Shown one piece after another: positions 13,490 to 26,660 of a stretch of 64,000 nucleotides of DNA. The stretch's first letter is position 1. The number at the start of each line of letters is the position of its first letter. This DNA is from Cycas panzhihuaensis (taxonomy: Eukaryota > Cycadophyta): the NCBI GenBank assembly GCA_023213395.1, contig CM041465.1:161021741-161085740 (forward strand). The letters run 5' to 3'. The notes under the pieces are model-generated. The model saw only the letters and a list, made by a program, of their open reading frames with translations, was not told where the DNA came from and searched no databases. Made by a program: the position numbers and the translations under genes.

Positions 13490-15405
13490 GGTGATAATGA
13501 AGAAGTAGAAGAGATGATAGAAGTATGTGCCACTAAAACGTGTGGCTAATACACCTAGTGTAGTAAGGATATAGAAATGAATGCTTATGATGAGCAGCAA
13601 GTAATGATTAAGTATTTTTCAATAACTATAAAAAATAAGTATAACTAATAATATAAGAATGAGGCCTAATGTAGAGCTAACAAAGAGTGGTGATGTGTCA
13701 TGCCACTAACCTCTCACTTATGTCCATATGTAGGTGAGGTTTCGATGCCTAAGTCTTCTAGTATATGATTAGAGCCTTCACCCGTGATACATGCACCTTC
13801 GCTTGGTGATGAAATCTAAGTCACAGTGGAGCCTAGGTACTCCCAGTCCTCACCCAGTTCACCAGTGAGAAGCTATATACCTCCTCTAAAGAGTCAAATA
13901 GTACTACATATCCTACGACTATGACGGATATTGGACTAGGTTAATTTTAATCTTGCATTAAAGTTTTCAGTTTTCCCGGGTGGTTATCAGGATTATCCCT
14001 GATTAGAGACTGTAGGTATGGCTAACCTGTCCCTCCACCACTATTCTAGTTAAGACTAGACCTAGTATGAATCTTACACCTCCCTTAAGGACTAGACTTC
14101 AGCTAACCTTAATCTATTTCAACCAAGATGAGTATGTGCACAAGTCAAGAACTGGCAATATAGATCGTACGGATGAGATTCCTTTTAGAAATAGTATAAG
14201 ATATTTTTGTATAATAGAAAACTACCAAATGTACTTGCTTGATTTTCATGCTTACTTTTTTCTTGCTACTACTTTATATGATGATTTATGTTATGTGTGC
14301 AAATAGAAAAAGCATGCTAGATTTAGTAACGAAACGAGATGTTGCTTCTGATTCAAGGTTTCCCTTGCTTTAGTACAATGTTTTTAAATATGTTTTTAGA
14401 AGTTTTGATATAAAATCCATAATGGGATAAAAAGAGGATCAACTTGCCACTAAAATACTAATTTTTCTAAATCTATATGCATGCTATTTTAACCTATTTT
14501 ATGATTTTTTCATAAAATTTATAAATAATAATAAATGGGCAATTTTTTTTAAAATTACAAATATGAAGGCCTAAATGATAAAATCTGAATTTATGAAAAA
14601 AGGAAAAAGTGTTCAAAATGTTGTTGTTAATAGTATTATGAAATAAAATTTTTGAAAAGGTACAAAAAGATTTCTGCCTGAGAAAGCACAAAAGCAAAAT
14701 CCTGCCAGATCTGTTGTCTCAGAATCCAAACTTCAATATGTTAAAAGTTATGTTTTGACATGTACACTAACTTTCCCTTCTGCACCATCTCCAAAATCTA
14801 CCAAAACACTGCTCGAAATGCCCTTACAATGTCCTTAATAGGGTTGAGTAGGTAAAATCAACAACTGTGAGAAAACTACATAGATCTCACTAACTAGTGG
14901 ATGAAATTTATCTTAAAATAATCCTAAGACATAAATTTACTAGATTTCTTAATAAAACTTTTAGATTTTCAACTAATAATTAAAGGATTTCATTGGGAAA
15001 AGTGCCTTAAATCACTTATCTACAAATTTAACCCTTTTGGCATAGCTAAAAATCACTATTGTAGGTTGAATATGAAGTTACTTCAGAAGAGAAAAATGAT
15101 CCTCTAGTCAATTCAACCTTGCATGCCAAATTTGATCAAATTTTAAAATGGTCAAATTTTTTATGAAATTTTGGGCCTTTAATGCTTCTGGGACTGTTCT
15201 GGCAGTTGAATGGCTTCAAAAACCTGTATTCTTCACCTTTGAATTTCTGCATATATATAGAAAGTATTAGCATACAAAGTACTATAATTTTGAGCTCCTA
15301 AAATGTTAAAAAAGATGATGAATGCACTCTCAATACTTCATATTAAAAGTGAAGGAGAGGCAAAATGACTCCATGCAAGTAGAATGGAGTGAATAGATCC
15401 CCTTC
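13490..15405 (-). other. Untranslated leader of element C
   Basis: About 1.9 kb between the priming site and gag, read on the minus strand. It matches the leader of D in long blocks, for example around 14300-14440 against 18960-19080 reversed. One 79-codon frame on the other strand (14067-14306) is not conserved and is not considered a gene. Confidence 0.75.
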
Positions 15406-15407
15406 TA

Positions 15408-15419
15408 ACTCTGATACCA
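15408..15419 (-). other. Primer binding site of element C
   Basis: On the minus strand TGGTATCAGAGT, two bases inside the 5' LTR. It matches the initiator tRNA-Met site at 11 of 12 positions. Confidence 0.88.
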
Positions 15420-15421
15420 TA

Positions 15422-15735
15422 TGAAGGAAGGATGGATCTAGGGAATAAATCACTCACATGCACACAATGGTAATGGAGAATGAAAAAGAAATAAAATAAG
15501 ATATGAGAGCAAGCTTGGAGGTGAGAATGAATAATGACTCCCTCCTTGAGATTTCACCTTTTATTATTGAGGGTGAGCATTAGGGTTAGGATTTTTCTAC
15601 CTAATGACATGAACCCAAAATTACATCTAAATGTACTTAAAGTGCATTTCATTAAGAGACTAATGTTAACAATATATCCTAAGGTCATATAATTAATCTA
15701 CACAAATGACCTTGATACATTAACCTCTTTTAAAA
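15422..15735 (-). repeat. 5' LTR of element C (right end)
   Basis: Partner of 8195-8508, about 314 bp. I counted a little over 20 differences between them, mostly transitions. Confidence 0.85.
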
Positions 15736-15740
15736 AAATA

Positions 15741-17655
15741 GTATAGTCAATGAACTTCCTCATATCTCTCTTCATAATTTCTTTTGTAAAGGTTATCAAT
15801 TTAGAAAACAACATCATTTTTCCTTCAAGATAAATGAATGACATGCTCAAAATAAGCTAGAGTTAATACACATAGATTTATGTAGACCTTTAACACCACT
15901 ATCCATTAATGGTTCCAGATACTTTTCAACTTTCATTGATGATTTTTCCAGAAAGGTGTGGATATACTTTCTTCCAATAAATTAGAAGTATTTGATACAT
16001 TTAAAGAATTTAAAGCTAAGGCAGAGTTGGAATCATGGTATAAAATAAAATGTATCAAATCAAATAATGGAAGTGAATATATATCAAAAGAATTCTTGGA
16101 GTTTTACAAATTTAATAGCACATGCAGGCAGTTCACAACTCCCTACATACCATAATCCAATGGTATTAGAATCAAAAAACAAAACCATAATGGAGATGGT
16201 ACACAGTATGGTTCATGATAAATAGGTTTCGAAACTAACTAAGCAAAAGCAATAAGTACTGCCTATTATCTAATAAATCAAAGTCTAACTAAATCTCTAA
16301 AAAGAATTACGCTAAAAGAAGCATAGACAGGATGAAAACTTAATGTGAGTAACCTAAAAGCTTTTGGGTCCTAAGCCTTTGTCCATATACTAGATAAAAA
16401 AAGTGTCTAAACTAGACTTAAAATACATAAAATGCATCATGATTAGATACAATAAAAGTTTAAAGGGGTAAAAGTGCATAGCTATCTTCAATGAAGAAAC
16501 CCCCATTGAAGACAAGTATCTAGTTCATATTATGGAAGAAACACCAAGGATTACAACCCAAGAAGAACCTCTCATTAAAGAAACATCTAGAATAACTTCA
16601 AAAGATGATCTAGAAGAGTCAAAAGCCATGCCTCATACGAAAGAAGAATAATCACCTAAAAGCTTGACCACAGAAGAAACAAAAAGGGAGAAAAGAGTAC
16701 CAAAATAGTACATCAAGATAATAGAAGAAGGAAAAGGAGATGTCTTCACTCATAGGACTAGAAGTTAATAACATCATGCACTATTTAGTAGATTATAACT
16801 TTAATCTTTTAAAGAAGCCAAAGAATATGCATAATAGAGATCAGTAATAGATAATGAAATGGATTCCATTGCCAAAAATTAAACATAGGAAATAGTTGAG
16901 TTATCTCCTAATAAACCTGTTATGAACTATAAATAGGTATAGAAAGTGAAGGGAGGAGTCGATAGAAAAATAAGAAAATTCAAAGTTAGGCTCATGGCAA
17001 AAGGGTACACTTAAACGACTATAATTAATTTCAATGAGACTTTCTTTGCTATAGCCAAATTAAATACTTTTAGAACAATAATTACTCTAGAAACCCCAGA
17101 TAACTAGGGAATCTACTAGTTAGATATCAAGAGTGCCTTCTTAAATAGAGAATTAGAGGAAGAAGTTTGCATGTGATAACTAAAAGGCTATATTAAACTA
17201 GGACAAGAACATCTGGTATGCAAATTAAAGAAGGCTTTGTATAGATTAAGATAAGCTCCTAGAGCTTGGTATGCTAAATTGGATAAACATTTACTACCAA
17301 ATGGTTTTCACATGTGCAATTCAAACTCAATCCTATATGTAAAGAAAAATGATGGAAAAATCTCAATCATAGTTATTTATATTGATGACGTGATTCTTAT
17401 AGGAGATGATAAAGAGTCTATTTTAAAAATAAAAGGTCAACTAGAAAAAACGTTTGAGATAACAAATTTTGGCTTTTTAAATTACTGCTTAGGTATAAAA
17501 ATTGGTCAAAATAAAGAATTAGTCATATTATCACAAGGCAAATACGTCAAAGACCTACTAGTCAAGTTTCAAATAGAAAATTACAGTTAGTATATAACTC
17601 TTATGGAAGTAAACTACAATCTGGTTCTTGATGAAAGAGAACCCATAGTCAACAT
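15741..17655 (+). pseudogene. Element B integrase and reverse transcriptase, middle segment
   Basis: Continuation of the B polyprotein. Integrase core pieces are visible: HIDLCRP, FIDDFSRKVW near 15930 and NNGSEY near 16070. The PQSNGI-type motif has a stop at its Gln (about 16150). Reverse transcriptase follows at about 16880-17640. An open stretch at 17279-17590 holds intact YIDD (about 17380) and the NFGFLNYCLGI motif. The linker between them is heavily broken. The frame ends at 17655, where element D is inserted, and resumes at 25263. Confidence 0.85.
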
Positions 17656-17961
17656 TAATGAATGTTAATGCATCAAGGTCCTTAGATTAATTATATAAAG
17701 GTGACTTTATATTAGCTAAGTCATATAATTAAATGTAATTTCATTTACATTTAAGTGTAATTTTGAGATCATATCATTAGGTAGAAAACTCCTTTAGAAA
17801 CCTTAATACACATCCTTTGATATACAAGGCTCAATGTAAAAGGGAGAGTCATAATTCTTACTTCTCATTTTTGCTCTCAATCTTATTCTCTTCATTTTTC
17901 TCTTATTATATGTCATTACTTTAGTGTAGTAGATTATAACAACTAGATCCTTCACCCAACA
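17656..17961 (+). repeat. 5' LTR of element D
   Basis: 306 bp, starting TAATGAATGTTAATG and ending TTCACCCAACA. Pairs with 24957-25262. Related to the LTRs of A, C and E through GGTTAATG/TGTTAATG followed by CATCAAGGTC. Confidence 0.9.
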
Positions 17962-17963
17962 AC

Positions 17964-17976
17964 TAGTATTAGAGCC
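17964..17976 (+). other. Primer binding site of element D
   Basis: TAGTATTAGAGCC, the iMet site TGGTATCAGAGCC with two deamination-type changes, two bases after the LTR. Confidence 0.85.
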
Positions 17977-20023
17977 ATGATTGACCATATTTCTCTACTA
18001 GGCTTGCACAGAGCCATTAATACTTCTCACTCATAATTCATGTAAGGTTAGGAGCTTATTTGAGAACTTTATTTTATATTAGAGAACTTAAAATTATATT
18101 ATTTTGTATATTGCTATATTTTTTATGTGTGAAATTTTTCAAAGGTGAAAAAGATATATTTTTGAAGCTGTTTGGTTGCTAAAACAACCCTAGAAGCATT
18201 GAAGGCCTAAAATTCTATGAAATTTTTGACCACCTCAAATTTTAATGAAATTTGATGTGTAGAGTTGAATTTCTAAGATGATAATTTTTGTATTCTAGAG
18301 CATCTTTAGATTCAACCTACAACAACTAGTTTTGGCTAAAATAAAAGGCCAAATTTTGTAGATGAGTGGCGTAGGATACTTTTCTTAATAAAATCCTTTA
18401 AATATAAGCTAAAAATTTAAAATTCTTTTTAAGAGATCTAGTAGATTTATGTTTTAGGAGTATTTTGGGATAAATCTCATTAAATTTAATCCACCAGTTA
18501 ATGAGATCTTTACGTTTTTCTTATAAATATTGAATCTACCTATTTAACCCCACAAAAAATATTTTAAGGATATTTCGGGCAAGTTTTTGGCCATTTTTGG
18601 AGATGATATAGAAGGAAAAGTTGATGTACATATTAATATATAGCTTTTAACATATTAAAGTTTGGATTATGAGATAGTGAATCTAGTAAGATTTTACTTT
18701 TGTGTTTTTTTAGACAAAAAAATTCTTTATGCCTTTTCAAAAATCTGACTTCACTATCTTATCAAAAACGATATTTTAAACGCTTTTCTCTTCTGTCATA
18801 AATTTAAATTCCTTTATTTAGGCCTCCATATTTAGAATTTTTAGAAAATTTTATCTCTTTATTATTATTTGTAAATTTTATGGAAAAATTTCATAAAATA
18901 GGATAAAATAATATGCATATAGATTTAGAAAAATCAGTATTTTAGTGGTAAGTTGATCTACTTTTTATCCTTTTTAGCTTTTGTATTAAAATTTTTTAAA
19001 ATATATTTAAAAACATTATACTAAAGTAAGGAAAACCTTGGATTAGAAGCAACATCTAGTTTTCCTACTAAATCTAATATGCACTTTCAATTTCTATATA
19101 TAACATAAAGTAAAACATAAAGTATCAACAATAATAAAGTAATCACAGAAGGTAAGCAAGAACATTTAGAATTTTTCCATTTTAGTTTTTAGTTCAAGTT
19201 ATTTGGAAATAACTTCTATTATTTCCTAAAAGGAATCTCATCTGTATAACCTATGCTGCCAGTTCTTGACTTGTGTGCACCCTCACCTTGTATTGAAATA
19301 GACTATGGTTGGTTGAAGTTTGGGCCCTAAGAGAGGTGTGAGTTTCATAATGGGTCTAATCTTAACCAAAATAGTCATTGAGAGATAGGTTAACTATATC
19401 TACAACCTCCAATCAAGGATAATTTTTATAACCACCAAAGAAAATTGAAAACTTTAATCAAGATTAAAATATACCTAGTCCAATATCCATCATAGCCATG
19501 GGATATACATGTATCATTTGACTCTTTGAAGGAGGTATATAGCTAGTCACTGGTGAATTGGGTGAGGACTAAAAGTATTTAGGCTCTACTATGACTTAGA
19601 TTTCATCACCAAGCACAAGTGCAAGTATTATGGGTGAAGGCCCTAATACATATACTAGAAGGCCCTGTAGGCATTGACACCTTAACTACTTTGGACTTGA
19701 GATAGAGATTTAGGTTTGATCATACATCTTACATTAGACTTGATTTTTTAGTTGTGTACACCCACATGCTGGCTTTGACATAGACATAATCTTGATTTTA
19801 TAATCATATGACACATCATTTATCTTTATAATCCTTAACCATTTATACACATCATCAAACCCTACTACAGTAACAGTATTTACCATAAGCATTGGTGGCC
19901 TATTATCATTACTTGTTGCTTAATCATATTTTTCCCTATTGTGCCAAGTGTATCATCTACATATGTAAGTGGCCTTTTTATTTACTATTTCTTCACTATC
20001 TATTTTACTTTATCATCTTCACC
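17977..20023 (+). other. Untranslated leader of element D
   Basis: About 2.05 kb without a useful open frame. It is homologous to the leaders of A, C and E. The block around 19310-19690 corresponds to about 1060-1380 of A. Confidence 0.75.
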
Positions 20024-23000
20024 ATGTCTTCTTAATTTAAGCAAAATATAAAGTACATCTTAAAAAGGAAAGATAATTATGATCTATGGTATATTAGAGT
20101 CAAGAATACTGCTAAGTATGAAGGCCTTTAGAGAGCCCATCTATAACTTACACATGTCATTCTTGTGATAGCAATAAGACCTATCTCTGGAGGAACTCCA
20201 CCTATAGCTCTAGTAGATCTTGTAGCTAAATTACAATGGGAAACCAATTATGAGAAGATTTGTTCAAGTATTCTATTAGTGATTGATCACTCTCTATATA
20301 ATTTAATTAATAAATAACAACATGGTACAACTTAAAAAATCCTCGAGGTTCTTAAAAAGAATTTCAATGCAAAGCTTGACCTTAAATTTGTTCATCTATT
20401 CTTAAAGATGAATAAGATAAAGATGTAGAAGGATGTGCACATGAAATAATCAAACTCCTTTGACTAATTAAATAAGTAATAGATAAAGATTTTAAGACCC
20501 AATGTATTACATGGGTATTCCTCATACAGTCCTATCTATATATACTTGATTATAAGAACTTACTTGGAAGTCTTTAATCAAATAGAATGTTGAAAACATT
20601 TGACTTCAAAGCTCTTATACAGAAGTTTATAGAATTTTATAAGACCTTTAATACTAATTTTGTAGCTTCAGATCCTCTTTTGGATGTAGCTTTTGATGTG
20701 GAAGAAGAAGTATGCTTCTTAAAGAATTAGGGACCCTCTCATGGTAGAGAAAATAACCAAGCAAAAGGTAGAGGAAATTGGCCACAAGGTCAATAGAACC
20801 CTCAACAATAATAGCCTAGACAGTCTTAAGGCCAAATGCCACCTTTTAATATAAGACAATTAGGCCAAACTAGTACTTAAGGAACTGGAAATTAGATTAT
20901 CATGTATAAAAGATGCAATAAGAAAGGGCACCTTATAAAGAATTATCGTATACTTGCATATAAATTGCCTAAGTTTTAACAAAAATACAAGGCTCATAAT
21001 GTTGATGAAATATGTGAAGAATAGTTTGGTGGTGTAGGTTTTGCTCAAGCATACATTCAAAGGCTTGCAAGAAGAACCATTGATCAAACTAAGAGGTATT
21101 TTAAAGCTTATTGTGGCTATGCCACTTGTGATCTTGAATCACCAATACAAATCCCTCTTGGAGTTGCAAATAATATAACTATAAATACCTCCTCATGGAT
21201 CATGGATACAAGAGTGACACAACATATAATAAGCAATCATGATCTATATCAAACTTTTGATTCTAATATATATGGTATTATTCGCATGGCTAATAAATCC
21301 CAATAACCAGTCAAAGGTATTAGAAACATACACCCGAAACTCCCAGGCTTGAGAGACTTTATATTACTTAATATCCTATACATTCCTAATCTAAAATAAA
21401 ACTTACTCTCCTTATCCACTCTTATCTCCTATGGATTTGATCTTAGTGTTACCATAAATGACCAAACTCTCTAGGTCATTCAACCTATAACAAATCAAGT
21501 GGTCTTGACTGGAAAGCTTATTGACAAATTATTTAAGTTGAATAACTCCCCATCTTTTGAAGCTAATTGTGCTCAAAACTCTTGTACTGATGAAGACTTT
21601 ACTTTTAATACCACTTTGACACATCATAAACTGTCCTTATAAGCTCTTTAGCATACTCACATGGGTCATGTTTATATCAATCGATTTAGAGATATTTATG
21701 ATACCCTTCTAGGTCTGTCTAAGTTTTCCTCCAAGCCCTTAGCATGTATTATATAGAAATCTCATAGATAGCCCTTTGTCAATAGTCAGTGGAAATCAAG
21801 TCATCCTCTCTAATTAGTACACTATGATCTATGTAGACTAATGCCCATTCCATCATTGAAATAAAAATTATATTATATATCCTTCATTAATGATTTTACT
21901 AGGAAAGTGTGGTGGCTTTTTTGACTAAGAAAGATGAGGCATTTAGTGTCTTTAAAACTTTTAAAGCTCATACTGAAAAGGAGTTAAGTTATAAGATTAA
22001 GTGTCTTTGAATAGATAATGGTGGAGAATATACCTCTACTAAGTTTAAAACTTTTCTACAAGATAATGACATCAAGCATCATACTACAATAATAGGAATC
22101 CCCTAATAAAATGGAGTTGTTAAGCACATGAATAGGTCCATTATGAATATGGCTTGAGCTATGTTGGCTTATAAAAATATACCTACTTAGCTATGGATGG
22201 AAGCAATTTGGATAGTTATTTATTATATGAATGTTGTCAACCCATCTAAAGGAGGAATTTCTCCTAATAAAAAGTAGACTAGATAGACCTCCACTATCTA
22301 CCACTTTGAAATATTTAGCTCAACATGTTATACCCATATATTGGATGGAGATAGAAACAAACTCCAACCTAAAGCACTTAAAGGTATCTTTATTGGATAC
22401 CCTATGGACAAGAAAGGGTACAAGGTCTTTATATCTTCACAACAGAAGATTCTTATTACCAAAGATATGGTGTTTACTAAATAGATGATTAATTATTATA
22501 ATTAGACTCTAAAACATCAAATTATCATTATTATGATGCTACTTAATATGATATATAGATTCCAAAATTTGGGGAGGGAGACACTCAAGAGTTACTCAAA
22601 CTATTATAATTTGACAATAGAGCCACAGAGGATAGTAGTTGTAACTCTGAACTAATGACTTCACATCATGCACTACCATTCAAGAATAACAAAGTTGATA
22701 AAGATAAAGTAGTGGCAAATGGACCATGCTCCTAAGATGTGTCAACATCCTCCTCAATAAATATGTAAAATGATTCTTTTCAAGATCTAAATGAAGACCA
22801 TGTAGTTGGAGAAATAAAGATCTCATTCCTAACCTAAGGTTCTTATGAAGCCTACCAACTAAATAAGGATATGCCACCTAATGAGATAGGTAAAATTGGC
22901 ACTTAAAGTGCCCATAGAGCCAAGATGTAGGAATCACTTTTTGTTGAGCTAGAACTAGTACAACTATATCTTACTCTCAATGAAGAGCCCCTCTCATACC

Positions 23001-24466
23001 AAGAAGTTGTAAAACACATAGCTTGGAGGAATGCCATGAATGAAGAGTATCAATCTATAAAAAATTATACATAGAAGCTTGTTGACCTACCACTTAGAAT
23101 TGAGGTAGTTTGAAATAAATGGGTGTATAAAAATAAATATAGATCTAATGGCACCCTTGAAAAACATAAGGCAAAGTTGGTAGAAAAGGGATTCACACAA
23201 AGGAAAAGCATCAACTACACTAAAGTCTTTGTACTTATAACCAAGTAGACTATAATTAGAACTCTTATGGATTTAGTAGCTTAATAGGGTTAGAAGATTC
23301 ACCAACTCAATGTAAAAGCTACATTTCTCAATGGTAATCTTGAAGAAGAAATCTATATGGCTTAACTTTAAGGATTTAAGATTATTGGTCTAGAGCATAA
23401 GGTGTGCAGGGTTAAAAGGTCCTTGTACAACCTTAAATAAACCCCTTGTGCTTAGTTCACCAAATTGTTAGAAAGAATGAGGCAACTTGGATATAAGGTT
23501 TTTGACTACCAGGATATTAATATAACACTATTCATTAAACATTAAAGAGATAAAGTCACTTATTTCTTAATCTTTGTGGATGATATGCTTATAATAGGGA
23601 ACAATGAATAGGCAATCAACTAACTAAAAGAGGACTTAGCTAAAACATTTAAACTGTTTGACTTTGGATTGATGAAATAGTACTTAGAAATTGAAGTCAC
23701 TTAGAAAAATAGTAAAATCTTTCTTTCTTAAGAAAAGTACACCAATGATCTTCTAACAAAGTTTCAATTGAAAGATGCTTAAACTATAGTCACTCCAATG
23801 GAACACAATATCAAATTAATAGTTGATGGTGATGATTAAGAGGCAGACACAACACCTTATAGGTAACTTGTAGGTAGTCTCATTTATACTACTAATATAA
23901 GACCTAATATTACCCACAGTATCAATATTCTTATTCATTATATGATAAATCCTAAGCAAAATTATTGGCAAGCAGTAGTGTGAGTGTTGAGATACCTTCA
24001 GATGATCAATAAATATGGTCTATTATATGAACCTAATTTAGACCTTAGACTATATACATATATAGACTTGGACTTTGCTAAAGATAAAGATACAGGGAGG
24101 TCCACGTCTAGGTATGTAATATTTCTTGGAACAACACTAATATAATGGAGATTAAGATGGTAGAAGATAGTTGATTATTCAACTATCAAAGATAAATATA
24201 TTATTGCTTCTAAGACTAGCAAGGAGGTGATATGGCTTAAGAAATTATTGGAAACATTAAATATCACCCAAACAAGTCCTACTAGCCTTCATGTAGATAA
24301 TCAATCAATAATCCACATAGAAAAAAATCTTATATTTTATGATTGTACCAAATATATAAGTATAAAAGTCCATAGGATTCGAGAACTAGTTCATGACGAC
24401 ATAATTCAATTAGAGTGTTACCCAACAGCAGATCAACTGGTTGATATCTTTACCAAACCATTGTAA
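20024..24466 (+). pseudogene. Copia gag-pol pseudogene of element D
   Basis: About 1,480 codons. The start is ATG at 20024, in the same context as C (ACCATGTC), followed at codon 4 by a TAA stop. Gag runs to about 20880. The zinc knuckle at 20903-20950 (MYKRCNKKGHLIKNY) has its first and third Cys changed to Tyr. The protease near 21196 reads WIMDT where WIMDS is expected. Integrase is at about 21655-22500, with the P-Q-Q-NGV site as two TAA stops near 22100. Reverse transcriptase with intact FVDD lies near 23572, and RNase H ends QLVDIFTKPL before the stop at 24464. Non-functional. Confidence 0.88.
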
Positions 24467-24956
24467 AGGATAAAGTTTGAATAGTTTCATATGTAGCTCA
24501 ACCTTCGGGCCTCCATCTCTAACTGATTAGAGGAGATGATAATAGGAGTATCATACTCTATTCCATTCGTGAAATCCCCCTATCAGCATGAAAGAATAAG
24601 AGTAAGTCTCTTCTCTATCCTATTTGTAAAAATCCCTTTTGGGAATAGAAGGATAAGGGTTGTACAAGTTTTAAAAAATTAGAACTCATAAAAACCTAAA
24701 AGAGAATGGGGGATGACCAAACGGTATATGGAGACTCAGTAGATCAAGCTATACATTTAAGCTACTTAGCTATCAAGCTATATCAAGAGCCACCTTAGCC
24801 ATTTTAATTTAAAGGGCTATAGATCTTAGAAAGTTCATGGGTTTTTATTCCCCATGAGGGTTTTTCTACAAAGATGCCAATGTAATAATAAGGCTTAAAT
24901 GAAGACCTCATAGAATAGATTTTATCATAATGACCTTTTACCATTAAGAGGAGGAT
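24467..24956 (+). other. 3' untranslated region and polypurine tract of element D
   Basis: 490 bases after pol, ending in the polypurine tract AAGAGGAGGA just before the 3' LTR. Similar to the 3' UTRs of A and C. Confidence 0.72.
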
Positions 24957-25262
24957 TCATGGATGTTAATGCATCAAGGTCATTACATTAATTATATAAA
25001 GATGACTTTAAATTAGTTAAGTCACATAGTTAAATATAATTTCATTTACATTTAAGTGTAATTTTAGGATCATATCATTAGGTGGGAAACTCCTTTCAAA
25101 ACCCTAATGCACATCCTCTAATATATAAAGTTAACTATGAAAGGGAAAGTCATAATTCTAACCTCTCATTTTTGCTCTTAATCTTGTTCTCTTTATTTTT
25201 CTCTTATTATGTGCCATTACTTCAGTGTAGTGGAGTGTTGCAGCGGGATTCTTCACCTAACA
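24957..25262 (+). repeat. 3' LTR of element D
   Basis: 306 bp, the same length as its partner at 17656-17961. It starts TCATGGATGTTAATG and ends CACCTAACA. Confidence 0.9.
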
Positions 25263-25947
25263 AACATCACTATATACAAGTAACTAATAAAGAGTCTAAT
25301 TTATCTCATTGCCATAAGACCTAATATATCACACTGAGTAGGTTTAGTCTTTAGATATATGTAGGAGCTAGAATAAGGTATTGGAAAGCATCTAAAAGAA
25401 TACTCAAGTATCTAAAGGAAATGATAGATCTAAAGATAGTATATCCCAAAAAGAAATCAACTCAATTATTAGGTTTCTACAATTCTAACTGGGTGAGTGA
25501 CAAAGAAAAAAGGAATTCTACTAATAGATACTATTTCTTCTTAGGTGGAACTATCATCTCTTGGTCTAATAAAAAGGTAACCTACAGTTGCTCTTTTATT
25601 AACTAAAGTAGAATATAAGACAACAGTTAATACAACATGTGAAGCACTCTAGTTAAGATAACTATTAATAGATTTGGATCAACTACAATGAGAACCAACA
25701 ATGTTGTTCTATAACAATTAGAGTACAATAAAATTAACCAAAAATCTAGTTCTTTAAATATGAATAAAGCATATAGATGTACATTATCATTTTATTTGAC
25801 AAAAAGTGCAAAGCAAAAAAATTGACTTAATATATTATCTTATAGCAAATTAAGGTATATATATCCTAACAAAACCTCTCAATAGAGCTAGATTTCAAAA
25901 TCTTAGAGATAGATTAGGATTAAAATAAATAAAACATTAAGAGAGGG
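25263..25947 (+). pseudogene. Element B RNase H, last segment, and polypurine tract
   Basis: The end of the B polyprotein. It starts with the target copy AACAT and then reads ITIYK, stop, LIKSLIYL, a copia RT/RNase H junction. The open stretch 25421-25606 holds GFYNSNWVSDKEKRNSTNRYYFFLGG-like RNase H sequence (first catalytic Asp region as YNSNW). It degenerates toward 25925. AAGAGAGGG at 25939-25947 is the polypurine tract. Confidence 0.82.
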
Positions 25948-26150
25948 TGTTAGAATATAACATTTTATTCTAGGACTTCTAAGGGTAATGTTATTAGCCC
26001 TTCTTAATATAACTCCTAATGTAGGATTAACATAGGTCATCCTTAACTACTACGGTTATAATTTGATATGTATTGGTTATATGTCCTAATGTATATTTGA
26101 GGAGGTCTTCCCTCCCATAAAAATAGATCATTCCTTTATTGAATTCAATA
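25948..26150 (+). repeat. 3' LTR of element B
   Basis: 203 bp, starting TGTTAGAATATAAC and ending GAATTCAATA, followed by the target copy ATCAC. Partner of 5848-6052. Confidence 0.88.
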
Positions 26151-26660
26151 ATCACTAGTAGGTTGCAGTACAAGTATTGAGGTACCTAAAGATGACTAGC
26201 AAATATGGTCTATTCTATGAATCTAATATAGAATTTAAACCTTATACATATGTAAGGATAGACTTTACTAGAGATAAAGACATAGGAAAATCCACATTTA
26301 GTTACATAACATTTCTTGGAATAACACCAATATCATAGAGATCTAAAAGACAAAAAATAGTTGTAGACTCAATTACTGAATCTAAATATATTACTACTTT
26401 TAAGACAAGCAAGGAGGTAATATAGCTTAGAAAATTATTGAATATATTGAATGTCATGCAAACAAGCTTTACTAGCCTATATATAGATAATTAGTCTATA
26501 ATCCACATGGCTAAAAATCTTATATTTCATGATTATACCAAACATATAAGTACGAAAGTTTACATATTAGAGAACTAGTTCATAATGGTATAATTCAACT
26601 GGAGTACTATCCCATTGTAGATCAAGTGGTTGTTATCTTCACCAAACCACTACAAAAGGT
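26151..26660 (+). pseudogene. Element A RNase H, last segment
   Basis: The end of the A polyprotein after element B. It reads VLRYLKMTSKYGLFYE and later LYIDN, stop, SIIHMAKNLIFHDYTKHIS, the usual copia RNase H end. One base appears lost near 26570, which shifts the frame. The normal stop after KPL is no longer a stop, so the end is approximate. Confidence 0.82.

Larger units (their letters stand above)
8195..15735 (-). mobile_element. Copia element C, complete, minus strand
   Basis: A complete 7.5-kb copia element in reverse orientation: LTRs at both ends, an iMet priming site next to the right LTR, a polypurine tract next to the left LTR, leader, gag-pol and 3' UTR. The flanking target copies are AAAGA (8190-8194) and AAATA (15736-15740), one mismatch. 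Skipping the element and one copy, the host B integrase frame continues (KLMKK then SIVNEL). Its two LTRs differ at only about 7 percent by eye, the lowest in the window, so it is probably among the youngest inserts, consistent with its inner position. Confidence 0.9.
17656..25262 (+). mobile_element. Copia element D, complete
   Basis: A complete 7.6-kb copia element with equal 306-bp LTRs, iMet priming site, 2-kb leader, gag-pol, 3' UTR and polypurine tract. It is flanked by a perfect 5-bp target duplication AACAT (17651-17655 and 25263-25267). Removing the element and one copy leaves the B frame open across the junction. The LTRs differ by roughly 15 percent by eye, about twice as much as those of C. 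Confidence 0.92.
5848..26150 (+). mobile_element. Copia element B, full span, interrupted by C and D
   Basis: Complete but decayed Ty1/copia element with LTRs at 5848-6052 and 25948-26150 and target copies ATTAC/ATCAC. Its own sequence is 5848-8194, 15736-17655 and 25263-26150, about 5.2 kb, a normal copia size. The rest is element C (minus strand, 8195-15735) and element D (17656-25262). It sits inside the RNase H region of element A. LTR, priming-site spacing and protein sequence differ from the A/C/D/E family, so it is a separate lineage. Confidence 0.88.

Noticed and set aside
14067-14306. 79-codon plus-strand open frame inside the leader of element C
   Set aside because: Antisense to the element, not kept in the leaders of A, D or E, and unlike any known family.
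24467-24956. Envelope-like third frame after pol in the A/C/D family
   Set aside because: No open frame of useful length and no membrane or signal features; treated as 3' UTR.
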